NCBI GenBank assembly: GCA_900546225.1
Contig: URBZ01000007.1
Span: 1-48,292 of the forward strand
DNA length: 48,292 bases
Direction of reading: 5' to 3'
Source of the DNA: an uncultured Rickettsiales bacterium
Lineage (GTDB): Bacteria; Pseudomonadota; Alphaproteobacteria; Rs-D84
In this document: positions 16,824 to 25,027 of the stretch, one piece after another
Numbering within the stretch: the stretch's first letter is position 1
Layout of the letters: each line of letters opens with the position of its first letter
Notes under the pieces: generated by a model
Seen by the model: only the letters and a program-made list of their open reading frames with translations
Told to the model about the DNA's origin: nothing
Databases searched by the model: none
Position numbers and translations under genes: made by a program

Positions 16824-17528
16824 TTACAATTCGATTTTACCATTGGTGGCAATTAAATCCGCCCCCATGGAAATTTTACCGCCCGCTTCGCGTACCAACA
16901 GGTCACCAGCGGCGATTTCCGCAAAATCCAACGGATCAGATACGAAACCATCAAATTTGCCCGATGCAACCCATGCCAAATCCAATGCTGGGCAACCCGT
17001 GCGACGAATGTCCGCAGGTACAGTACGCGAATCGTTCGTGTTAAATGCAACCGTTGCGTTTGGCAATTCTTCGATATTAGAAACCTTGACGCGGGCGGAA
17101 TGAAACGCGGAAAACGCGTATGCGCCACGCTCTGCCTCTGCATAATACAGGCGTTCGTCGATTGGGGAATACACCAACGCGATTTTGGTTTCGTCGTTTG
17201 TGCGCAACGCCAGTGAAATCGCGAAATGCGGATTTGCACGAACAAAGTTCGCCGCACCCGACAGCGACAACACAAATTCATCGCGACCATCGCCATCACG
17301 CGTTACATTAGGCGTCAACAGACCCGCCGATGGGCGCACCAACAACAAATCATTCAGAATACTTTCTTCGATACGGGCGGACGCCTTTTGCACAAAATCG
17401 TGTGCACCGTGCAATGACTGTTGCAGGTTTTCAATTTCACCAAAATCATGGCGCAACCCACTGGCCGTGCGTTGCAATGCCATAAACATCTTGTTTAATT
17501 CCGTTGAACCTTTTATCAACAGTTCCAT
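16824..17528 (-). CDS. Degenerate inositol-monophosphatase-fold protein (SuhB-like, probably inactive)
   Basis: A 234-residue protein of the IMPase/SuhB fold. Family landmarks are NFVRANPHFAISLAL (94-108), LVYSPIDERLYYAEAERGAYA (118-138), RRTGCPALDLAWVASGKFDG and AAGDLLVREAGG. The metal-binding residues are lost. The usual DPxDGT reads SLSGAA (88-93), the Glu-Glu motif is absent around 66-75, and the WDxAAG Asp is Glu (FAEIAAG). It is therefore unlikely to be a phosphatase. E. coli SuhB also acts in rRNA transcription antitermination, and a binding-only role of that kind is possible here. It lies 27 bases after rpmE and shares its terminator. Confidence 0.8.
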   Translation of the reverse strand: MELLIKGSTELNKMFMALQRTASGLRHDFGEIENLQQSLHGAHDFVQKASARIEESILNDLLLVRPSAGLLTPNVTRDGDGRDEFVLSLSGAANFVRANPHFAISLALRTNDETKIALVYSPIDERLYYAEAERGAYAFSAFHSARVKVSNIEELPNATVAFNTNDSRTVPADIRRTGCPALDLAWVASGKFDGFVSDPLDFAEIAAGDLLVREAGGKISMGADLIATNGKIEL

Positions 17529-17555
17529 ATCGGCGCCCCGTTTCCGTATTTTAGA

Positions 17556-17768
17556 TTAGAAGTTAAACCCAGCAAATTTACCCTTGAACTTTTCAACACG
17601 CTGGCCCTTTTCGCCAGAATTTGTACGCTGGCCGGTCCATGCACTGTGGTTCAAGTTATCTGTGGACAAAATCAAATCTTTTTTTACAGAACTGTACATT
17701 TTTACAGTTTTGCCGTCTGTACGTGTGACGTTGATTTCGTGATATTCAGGATGAATTCCTTTTTTCAT
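17556..17768 (-). CDS. rpmE: 50S ribosomal protein L31, zinc-free type
   Basis: A 70-residue L31: GIHPEYHEINVTRTDG at the N-terminus, then LSTDNLNHSAWTGQ and RVEKFKGKFAGF. The zinc-binding cysteines of the CxxC-containing form are absent, as in many alphaproteobacteria. AAAGGG lies before the ATG. It heads a two-gene unit with the SuhB-like gene. Confidence 0.93.
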   Translation of the reverse strand: MKKGIHPEYHEINVTRTDGKTVKMYSSVKKDLILSTDNLNHSAWTGQRTNSGEKGQRVEKFKGKFAGFNF

Positions 17769-17803
17769 CTTATTACCCTTTGTTTAAATTTTTTAGCGTG
17801 CAG

Positions 17804-17831
17804 ATTATACAAGGATTTTTCTGTATTGCAA
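17804..17831 (-). promoter_or_regulatory. rpmE promoter
   Basis: TTGCAA (17826-17831), 16 bases, TATAAT (17804-17809). The leader would be about 30 nt and holds the rpmE ribosome binding site. Confidence 0.65.
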
Positions 17832-17837
17832 GAAATA

Positions 17838-18356
17838 TTAGTAACGACCGATGCACCCAAGGTATGAATTGCCCGTAGATTCCAGTACATTTATGAACTG
17901 TGACTGGTTTTTACCAGAAAACAGTGCCAAAATCGTGCCCGCGTCCGTGGCCAGCATATCGGCCACCGTTGCAATGCCGGAATTCATCTTTTTGAAAAAT
18001 CCGCTGGTCGGGTATATTTCCGCCGCCAGTAATTGATTTTGACCCGAATTATGCGCGGCCGACGCCACAGATGATGCACGAATAACCATCAACTGGCATT
18101 CTGGCGATATAATCAGTTTATCGGTCACAACCGCATCAGACCCCAGTAATTCGCCCCACCAACCGGTTGATTCACAAAAAACAGGGTAATATATCGTCGC
18201 GTCTGGATTATCGCGCAGCGCACCCGCCACATCCAAATCATCAGTCATAACATCAGGCATTATACCGGTTGCAGTATTTATGACCTTGCGCGACAGGCGG
18301 TAATCATCATCACCGGTCGTTCTGCGTGGCCAATAAAGAATCGGATATTGCTTCAT
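17838..18356 (-). CDS. Protein of unknown function, 172 residues
   Basis: I do not recognise it. The product has no signal peptide or long hydrophobic helix. It contains YPILYWPRR at the start, a Ser/Ala-rich stretch (RASSVASAAHNSGQNQ) in the middle, and four Cys residues with no paired motif. An extended -10 TATAAT ends 8 bases before the ATG, and there is no ribosome binding site, again predicting a leaderless message. It lies between rpmE and the minus-strand VirB6-like gene. Confidence 0.65.
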   Translation of the reverse strand: MKQYPILYWPRRTTGDDDYRLSRKVINTATGIMPDVMTDDLDVAGALRDNPDATIYYPVFCESTGWWGELLGSDAVVTDKLIISPECQLMVIRASSVASAAHNSGQNQLLAAEIYPTSGFFKKMNSGIATVADMLATDAGTILALFSGKNQSQFINVLESTGNSYLGCIGRY

Positions 18357-18364
18357 TGCTAAGA

Positions 18365-18373
18365 ATTATATCA
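18365..18373 (-). promoter_or_regulatory. Promoter of the 172-residue gene, leaderless type
   Basis: TGATATAAT on the minus strand (TATAAT at 18365-18370), with 8 bases to the ATG at 18356. Confidence 0.65.
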
Positions 18374-18424
18374 GATTCGGACTGCACAAAAAAGGGGGGC
18401 ATGTTAAATAAAGGGCTTGATTTT

Positions 18425-19714
18425 TTATTTTTTTATCACGGCGTACCATTTTTTCAGGTCGCCCCACAGGGTATTCAGGTCTTTTTTTACCCCTTCATAG
18501 AATGATGTCGGAATATTTACGTTGGCAAACAACGTCTTGACCAGCGCAGGAATCATGGTCATAAACATCGCGATAAAAATTCCCATCATCAGGATTGTGA
18601 TAATGCTGTCATTGCGCAACATCAATCCATCTATCAAAAAATACGAATCGTTTTGCGCCATCGCGGTGGCCAAACGTGACGCCCCGCCCCACGTGCCAAA
18701 CACCGCATTCAGGAACATCACAGCGAATGTTATAAACACGCCCACCATGGCAATACCAGCCGTTCCTTTGACCACGTCATTTACAATCGCCTGAATATTT
18801 TTGCCACCACTGGGGAATATGGGCCAGCCCGAAAACAGCCATGACAAGAACATAAACGGCAACATTATTAAATCCATGGACAGTTTTATAAATACCTCTA
18901 AAAAATACAGAGGCACTGGCAACAACGCCATCAGGAACAGCACCAATACCAACAGACCAGCAAAAAAGATTGGAACATTTGGGAACACTGGCACATTCCA
19001 CATCAATTTATGCATATATTGTGTATCAAATGCCATGTTCATCATCGTCCATCCAACCGTCATACCCAGACCTGTTATCTGGTGCACATTGGCGATTTCA
19101 CAGGTCAATCCGTGGCGCAGTTTTGGTGAATATGCACCCGCATTTGCCGCGGCGGTGTCGACCGACACAGAATCTGCGACAGCGGTTGCAACCATACATT
19201 CGGCAAATTTTTCATTACCGGTAACCGCCCTGTTCAGCGTAAAACCAATACTGAACACTGGTTCAAAAATAATGTCATTTAACATACGTGGCAATGGTAT
19301 CAACAGCAATGCACACACCGTGGTCAATTTTATCAGATGCGTACTGAATGCACTGGCAATCGACCATGGCTGGTCAATTTTAGCATTCAAGAATCCTGAA
19401 AATATTTTCCATGCGAACCATACCGCGGTCAATCCCGCCGCGATTGGAATTATCACGCTGCCTATTGCACTGTACACACGTGGCAACAGATTGGACATTG
19501 CCGTAACAATATCTGAAAACAACTGGCACGACCAACACGATGAAAAGAAGTTCATTGCGTCCGCCATATTGGTCGGCGACATGTTACGATATATTGAATA
19601 CCCCAATATGCCCGTTGCACCAATCAGGCCCTGAATTATAAATGGCGCAACCGCGCCCGCCGAAATTGGCAGGAACGATAAAAAAACAATCCAAAACTGT
19701 TTCAAACGGCTCAT
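18425..19714 (-). CDS. VirB6/TrbL-like polytopic membrane protein (paralogue 1)
   Basis: A 429-residue protein with an N-terminal hydrophobic signal or anchor and about six further membrane helices. It shares landmarks with the four plus-strand neighbours: CWSC (Cys60/Cys63) followed by LF, then FEPVFSIG (150-157) after a helix, a MLPFMFLSW helix, and a C-terminal basic amphipathic tail with Trp (LWGDLKKWYAVIKK). VirB6 proteins form part of the inner-membrane pore of type IV secretion systems. The assignment rests on topology and paralogy, not on a signature motif. It is transcribed divergently from the other four; its -10 box ends 10 bases before the ATG. Confidence 0.6.
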   Translation of the reverse strand: MSRLKQFWIVFLSFLPISAGAVAPFIIQGLIGATGILGYSIYRNMSPTNMADAMNFFSSCWSCQLFSDIVTAMSNLLPRVYSAIGSVIIPIAAGLTAVWFAWKIFSGFLNAKIDQPWSIASAFSTHLIKLTTVCALLLIPLPRMLNDIIFEPVFSIGFTLNRAVTGNEKFAECMVATAVADSVSVDTAAANAGAYSPKLRHGLTCEIANVHQITGLGMTVGWTMMNMAFDTQYMHKLMWNVPVFPNVPIFFAGLLVLVLFLMALLPVPLYFLEVFIKLSMDLIMLPFMFLSWLFSGWPIFPSGGKNIQAIVNDVVKGTAGIAMVGVFITFAVMFLNAVFGTWGGASRLATAMAQNDSYFLIDGLMLRNDSIITILMMGIFIAMFMTMIPALVKTLFANVNIPTSFYEGVKKDLNTLWGDLKKWYAVIKK

Positions 19715-19723
19715 TTTATTTGT

Positions 19724-19760
19724 AATTATATCACATTTTGTCCCAAATTGTGATATAATT
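19724..19760. promoter_or_regulatory. Palindromic divergent promoter of the VirB6-like genes
   Basis: AATTATATCACATTTTG (19724-19740) and CAAATTGTGATATAATT (19744-19760) are inverted arms matching at 16 of 17 positions around a 3-base centre. Each arm contains TGATATAAT, an extended -10 box, pointing outward: TATAAT at 19754-19759 on plus and at 19725-19730 on minus. The plus transcript would have a leader of about 20 nt, the minus one about 4 nt. A symmetric regulator or simultaneous divergent firing are both possible. Confidence 0.75.
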
Positions 19761-19787
19761 GAACAGATAATTTAGATACCAGAGAGA

Positions 19788-21092
19788 ATGTTTTTATCAA
19801 AACGCAATCTTTTTACGTGCATGATGCGCGCATTGGGCGCGCTGGCGATTGCGGCGTTTTGTGCGGGCGTACCCGTGCCAGCATTTGCACAGTATGAAAT
19901 TGTTGATGCGTTAAATCTGGCCCCGCTGGTGCCGATTGTGCTGGACGCGCTGATGGCGGTGGCGACGGGCGGTTATGAATTTTTTGTAGGTAATGGCGAC
20001 GGCATAATTTATGTTCTGATATGGGGTTTTGTCGCCGTTTCCATATCATTGTATTTGATTAAATTATACCTGCCGAAATTATGGGTGGGATTCTTTGGAT
20101 TTTCGGGTGGCGGCGATTTTGCGTCGGGCAAGGTTACAGCCGAAAAAATCACCACAAACGTTTTGCATTCTGGGTTTCGTGCGATTTTCGCCGCGGTCGT
20201 GTTATTACAGATTCGCCCCGTATACGTAACCGAATGGTTGGTCAATCCGTTCTTGCAATTCGGGGCGTTGTACACACACAGCATTACTGAAACGATAAAT
20301 GAAACAGGCGTTGCCGCACCCGCCGTGGAATGTCCGCCCGACATTGTGGCGCACGGTTGGATCAGCAAATCATCATGCGAATTTTTGGTGCAACCGGTAT
20401 CTGATATATCGCACGCCAACAACCAGATTATCAAACGAGGATTTGAATTTATTGTGCGTGGGTTGCGCGGGTTACTTACGTTAGTGCCACACGGTGGCGA
20501 AGATTTCATGAATGTCATATCGGGCATATTGTTGGTGGTTGCATTTGTGGGCAGTAACCTGTTTATGGCGTTGCTGATTATTCAGGCGATATTTAATTTC
20601 GGCATGGCGTTGGTATTGTACCCGTTTCAGGTTCTGACGTGGGTGGCAAAGCCAAAAGATGCGAACAAATGGTTTGATGTGTGGCCGGCTTTTTCCGGAA
20701 TTACCAAGGCATTGCAACGCCTGATTATCACGATGATTGCATGCGCATTTATTCTGTGTGTCAATTTGGCGATTGTGAAATCATTGTTTAACTGGTCAAA
20801 TTCTGTGTTCGTGGTTGCCGCCGGTGGCACGGCCACAACCAACATGCCCCAGATGGCAAATGCCGGCATTGGGTTTGGCGGGCACTCGCTGTTATGGATT
20901 TCGTCGATACTGACGTTCTATTTGATGTTGCGCATATTTGAAATGACACGTGACCAGTTAAATTCTTATGTTGGGTCTGGCATGGACAAGTTATATAAAC
21001 AGGTTGGTTCTGACGCGTCCAGAACATGGGGTGACGCCAAGAATCTGGGCAAGCAAATTGGCAAAATAGCGGGTTGGATTAAAAAGAAATGA
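19788..21092 (+). CDS. VirB6/TrbL-like polytopic membrane protein (paralogue 2)
   Basis: A 434-residue protein. A signal peptide of about 34 residues ends PAFA. About six membrane helices follow. Shared landmarks are VNPFLQFG after a helix (about residue 155), the YPFQVLTW helix in the second half, and a basic C-terminal tail (TWGDAKNLGKQIGKIAGWIKKK, split here by its Trp). It lacks the CxxC of three paralogues. AGAGAGA precedes the ATG. It is first in a run of four genes that overlap by 1-4 bases, so it heads a tightly coupled operon. Confidence 0.6.
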   Translation: MFLSKRNLFTCMMRALGALAIAAFCAGVPVPAFAQYEIVDALNLAPLVPIVLDALMAVATGGYEFFVGNGDGIIYVLIWGFVAVSISLYLIKLYLPKLWVGFFGFSGGGDFASGKVTAEKITTNVLHSGFRAIFAAVVLLQIRPVYVTEWLVNPFLQFGALYTHSITETINETGVAAPAVECPPDIVAHGWISKSSCEFLVQPVSDISHANNQIIKRGFEFIVRGLRGLLTLVPHGGEDFMNVISGILLVVAFVGSNLFMALLIIQAIFNFGMALVLYPFQVLTWVAKPKDANKWFDVWPAFSGITKALQRLIITMIACAFILCVNLAIVKSLFNWSNSVFVVAAGGTATTNMPQMANAGIGFGGHSLLWISSILTFYLMLRIFEMTRDQLNSYVGSGMDKLYKQVGSDASRTWGDAKNLGKQIGKIAGWIKKK

Positions 21093-22297
21093 ACGGGTTC
21101 ATGGATTCTTTGGTTGATTCTGCCGTCCAATGCTGGGGGTGCGAGGTTTTTGACCGCCTGTTTCAGATTGTATCAACGGCCGCCGCCGCAGTGTATAAAC
21201 AATTTGCGATTTTCTGTGCGATTATATTCTGTGTGTTGTTCGCGTTCTTTGTCATCAATGCCGTGTGGCAGAATATCAAGGGTGGCGTGCGCGACCCATG
21301 GTACGCGAAATCCATACGGCCGGTATTTATCAATTCGTTGGTGGCGTTGACGTTCCTGTCCATGGGGGTTATGTTCCCGCGATTTATGACACAGGTTACG
21401 TTTGAGCCCGCATCAAAAATCGCATTGGTATACAGCCAGAGTATGCTGCAAACCAATACCGACACAGTAAATGAAAAAGTTTCGTACCAACCGATGGAAA
21501 TGTCCAATGATGGATTCTATCGCCCGCAATTACGTGACACGATTATTTTGTTGATGAAAACGACAATTACACAGTTTCAATCGTTTATGAAACTGGGCAT
21601 TGCCGTGATGGACAGCGCGTTTACGTGGAAAGCGTTACTGGGTATTGGCGCGCTGATAAAACATATCATGCTGTTCTTTGTCGGGCTGTATTTGTTCTAT
21701 GGATTTTTCAAGTTATTTGTGCGGTTCTGTTTTTATTTCGTGGACATTATCATTGCGATGATGTTCTTTGCATTTTTCTTTCCGTTGTCATTGGTTATGG
21801 TTTCGTTCAAGGGTGCATCAGACGTGCCATCGTGGATGTCAGGATTGGGTTCAAAACTGGGCGTTGGACAATTCAAGAGTTTGCTGAACGCGATTATTTC
21901 GCTGGCGTCGTGCGTACTGACGTACACGGTGATTATGGTAATTATTGCAAAATTCTTTTCTGCGCCGGGGACATCGGCCGCCGAATTGATGGGTGCGATT
22001 TTGTCGGGCGATGTTTTTGCAGCCGATTTGAACGAAGATAATTTGGCCCAAATCACTTTAATCAGTTCGGTTGTTCTGGTCTATGTTTTGAATTTCATAT
22101 ATGACCAAATTCCACAGGTTACAAAAATGGTTCTGTCGGCGTTTGACGTCAGCGAAGAACACAAAATGGGTGACCAGTTGGCCGATGACGCAATGCGTCT
22201 GACCACAGATGTGGTACAGGCAGCGACGAAAATAGCAAAAACAGTTCTGTCGGGTGGCGATGCACCAAAGAAAGATGACAAAGGCGGTGCGAAATGA
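21089..22297 (+). CDS. VirB6/TrbL-like polytopic membrane protein (paralogue 3)
   Basis: A 402-residue protein without a cleavable signal. CWGC (Cys15/Cys18) and an F at +3 precede the first helix. VTFEPASKIAL (about 103-113) aligns with the FEP segment of paralogue 1, as do the preceding GGVRDPW and PRFM residues. The second half has a FFFPLSLVMVSF helix and a Lys-rich tail (GGDAPKKDDKGGAK). About six membrane helices. Its ATG overlaps the preceding stop (ATGA). Confidence 0.6.
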   Translation: MNGFMDSLVDSAVQCWGCEVFDRLFQIVSTAAAAVYKQFAIFCAIIFCVLFAFFVINAVWQNIKGGVRDPWYAKSIRPVFINSLVALTFLSMGVMFPRFMTQVTFEPASKIALVYSQSMLQTNTDTVNEKVSYQPMEMSNDGFYRPQLRDTIILLMKTTITQFQSFMKLGIAVMDSAFTWKALLGIGALIKHIMLFFVGLYLFYGFFKLFVRFCFYFVDIIIAMMFFAFFFPLSLVMVSFKGASDVPSWMSGLGSKLGVGQFKSLLNAIISLASCVLTYTVIMVIIAKFFSAPGTSAAELMGAILSGDVFAADLNEDNLAQITLISSVVLVYVLNFIYDQIPQVTKMVLSAFDVSEEHKMGDQLADDAMRLTTDVVQAATKIAKTVLSGGDAPKKDDKGGAK

Positions 22298-23730
22298 TGA
22301 AAGCAAAACTGATTTCCATGGCCATTCGTTTTTTGATGGGCGCAATTGCAATTGGGCTGGGGATTTGGTATTTATCATCGTCCATTGGCGGTGCGGCATT
22401 GACATACACCAGCACACAGAACTTTTTAACCGCGATTGGTGCGGGTGATGATATTGCCAGCGCAAATGGTTGTTTCCTGTGCGGGTATATTTCAAACCTG
22501 TTCAGCGTAATTGGTAATGCCGCAGAAATATTCTGGACAGCGATGCTGGACAATATTTGGATTTTATTGGTAATTGGTTTTGGCATTTATCTGTTTATAT
22601 ACACAACGCAATATATTTGGGACGCAGCGAAAAAAACAACTGCGTTGGACACCAAGGAAAAGAAACTGGAATTTTCTGCGTGGTTCGACAAAGTATGGCG
22701 ACAAGCCGCACGCATAATGTTTGTTGGGGCAATTCTGGGGACACTGGGTATGGGCGGCACAACCGCGTTGCGCGCGATTTCAAATGTCACAATTACACCG
22801 GTACTGTATGTTGGCGCAGAATTGTCAATGGCGGCATCGGGCGTTGTTGATGCAACGCAGTGTGGCGCAATTGCTAACCCTGCATCGGGCGATTTATTAA
22901 ACCCAATCCTGCAACCGTTTATGTGCACTATGGGCAATTTGAACGCCGTGATGCTGGCGGGGGCGGCAGGCGGCTTTGCGATGATGAATTATGCGTGGCT
23001 GGGAATGGGCGGTGGTGCATTCACATGGATTGCGGGATTCGTACTGGTCATAATGTTTTTGATAATTGGATTTGACCTGTTTTTCCAAGTGTTATCGATT
23101 GTATTCAAATTGGTGTTTATTATCATATTCCTGCCGCTGATAATTGCTGCGACTGCGTTCGAAGGGACATGGAAACTGGCCAGTAATGTTGTTGCCAATG
23201 CGGTAACGATGCTGATTAAATCCGCGGTTCAGATTGTTGCGATTTCGTTAAAGATTCTGATTATATACGCGACAGTATCGTTTGCCGCCGACGAATTTTT
23301 CCCAGGGCCCGCCGATGGGTACAGTGCAATTATGCCACCACTGTTGGGGCGCACGGTGGAAAACCCAGATGCGCAAACTATGTCGGTTATGAACGTGTTT
23401 GCAACATGTGAACGCGTTGCGTTATCAGATGGTGAAATGGACGCTGATAAATTCAAAGATTGCTTTACCGCACAACGCGCAATGGTTGAACGCACATATC
23501 CAAACGCATTTGATTTCTTGGACGACGGGTTTGATTTCTTGCTGATAATGTTCTTTATGTTCGTGTTGTATTTCTTTGCCATATCGCCAAAAGTTGATGC
23601 GATTCTGGGCAAAGACAGCAAAGAACAATTTGATTTTGGTACATGGACCAAGGATTTGGGCAAAAAGATTTGGGGTATGCCACAACAAATATTTGACGCA
23701 GTATCCAAGGCCGCAGGAAAGAAAGATTGA
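22294..23730 (+). CDS. VirB6/TrbL-like polytopic membrane protein (paralogue 4)
   Basis: A 478-residue protein, the longest of the five. An N-terminal helix is followed by CFLC (Cys60/Cys63), the counterpart of the CxxC in paralogues 1 and 3. VTITPVLYVGAELSM follows a helix, IFLPLIIAATAF forms the later helix, and an amphipathic tail ends SKAAGKKD. A periplasmic loop of about 80 residues lies near the C-terminus (about 340-420). Tandem ATGATG at the start overlaps the preceding stop; either ATG could be used. Confidence 0.6.
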   Translation: MMKAKLISMAIRFLMGAIAIGLGIWYLSSSIGGAALTYTSTQNFLTAIGAGDDIASANGCFLCGYISNLFSVIGNAAEIFWTAMLDNIWILLVIGFGIYLFIYTTQYIWDAAKKTTALDTKEKKLEFSAWFDKVWRQAARIMFVGAILGTLGMGGTTALRAISNVTITPVLYVGAELSMAASGVVDATQCGAIANPASGDLLNPILQPFMCTMGNLNAVMLAGAAGGFAMMNYAWLGMGGGAFTWIAGFVLVIMFLIIGFDLFFQVLSIVFKLVFIIIFLPLIIAATAFEGTWKLASNVVANAVTMLIKSAVQIVAISLKILIIYATVSFAADEFFPGPADGYSAIMPPLLGRTVENPDAQTMSVMNVFATCERVALSDGEMDADKFKDCFTAQRAMVERTYPNAFDFLDDGFDFLLIMFFMFVLYFFAISPKVDAILGKDSKEQFDFGTWTKDLGKKIWGMPQQIFDAVSKAAGKKD

Positions 23731-25025
23731 TGAAACGTGCAATGAAATTTTTATCAAATTTAATTATGTGCGCTGCGATTATGTTTTCCGCACCGACATT
23801 TGCCGCAACTAATTTGCCGGCGGGTGGTGATATTGGCGAATTTGGCGCGTGGACAACGGAACACAATCTGAAATCTTTTACCAATGATATGTCGCGCGAT
23901 TTGACAGAATTTCAAGCCGGTTTTCAAAATCAACAGTTGGTCAAAGATTATGTCCCGATTGAGGCCAAGGCCGGTCTGGCATTTATGAATGCTATGTCAT
24001 GGGTTGCAGAAATACTGGACGGGTCGTTGGTGCGATTCGTGGTAATATTTATTATCATCGCGTATATATTTTGGGCGATGTTTGAAACGTACCAGATGAT
24101 GACCACAAAATCCAACGTGCGTGATTTGGCAAAAAGCGTCGTCAAGAAAGGTGCAACGATTGCAATATGGATTATAATCTTGCAATTTGGGCCGGCGCGC
24201 GTATTTATGTGGATTATGGGGCCGATTATTACGGTTGGAACGTATCTGTCGGACTTTATCTTGAACACAATTGCAAATATTGCGGGGGTGGATTTGCCCG
24301 ACACGTGCACCGCAATTCGCGAATATGCCGTCGCGCACACACCCGCGCGTATGCTGATTGACGCGAATGCCGCCGCCGATATGATGTGCGTACCAACGCG
24401 GTTGTCGGGATTTTTCTATACAGCGGTTGCCGCCGGATTCAAATGGATGCTGGCGGGAATTGGGCACAGTGCATTTTCATTTGTAATTGGGGTCGCGTTT
24501 GTTGTGCTGTTTGTATATAACGCATTCAAGTTTGCATTTATCGCACTGGGTGTGATTGCGGATTTATTCTTGGCCGTGATAATGTTGCCTTTTACTGCGA
24601 TTGCTGAAACAGTCGGAAAAACATCGTACAAGGGAATTGCCGGCACGATATTCAATGGATTCTTGGGATTGTTCAAGGTGGAATCATTGTCCGCCCAGAT
24701 TCAGCGTTTTATAAATGCGGCATTGTATTTTGTATCGCTGTCGATTGTGGTTGCGCTGTGCGCGGCATTGCTGTCGGGAATTATTGATATGAATATGGCC
24801 GCCCAAGTCCCCAGTTTGAAAGATGATAACTTTATGGTCGTGTTACTGTCGGGAATTTTGGTTGCGTACTTGGCAAATCACGCAATGGACATTGCCAAGA
24901 AAATCGGTGGCAGTATTGATGACAGCATGGGACAAAAGATTAAATCAGAGGCAACACGTCTGTGGAACAATGCGTATGGCGAATATAAAAAGTGGAAAAA
25001 GATTATCAAGGAAAACAAGAAATAA
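23730..25025 (+). CDS. VirB6/TrbL-like polytopic membrane protein (paralogue 5)
   Basis: A 431-residue protein with a signal peptide ending TFA (about residue 26) and about six helices. Shared landmarks are IMGPIITVGTYLSDF after a helix, VIMLPFTAIAE, and the basic tail KIKSEATRLWNNAYGEYKKW with a further Lys run. No CxxC is present. I use the ATG at 23730, which overlaps the previous TGA by one base, rather than the TTG before it. The operon ends 2 bases before the convergent helicase stop, with no terminator between. Confidence 0.6.
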   Translation: MKRAMKFLSNLIMCAAIMFSAPTFAATNLPAGGDIGEFGAWTTEHNLKSFTNDMSRDLTEFQAGFQNQQLVKDYVPIEAKAGLAFMNAMSWVAEILDGSLVRFVVIFIIIAYIFWAMFETYQMMTTKSNVRDLAKSVVKKGATIAIWIIILQFGPARVFMWIMGPIITVGTYLSDFILNTIANIAGVDLPDTCTAIREYAVAHTPARMLIDANAAADMMCVPTRLSGFFYTAVAAGFKWMLAGIGHSAFSFVIGVAFVVLFVYNAFKFAFIALGVIADLFLAVIMLPFTAIAETVGKTSYKGIAGTIFNGFLGLFKVESLSAQIQRFINAALYFVSLSIVVALCAALLSGIIDMNMAAQVPSLKDDNFMVVLLSGILVAYLANHAMDIAKKIGGSIDDSMGQKIKSEATRLWNNAYGEYKKWKKIIKENKK

Positions 25026-25027
25026 AA

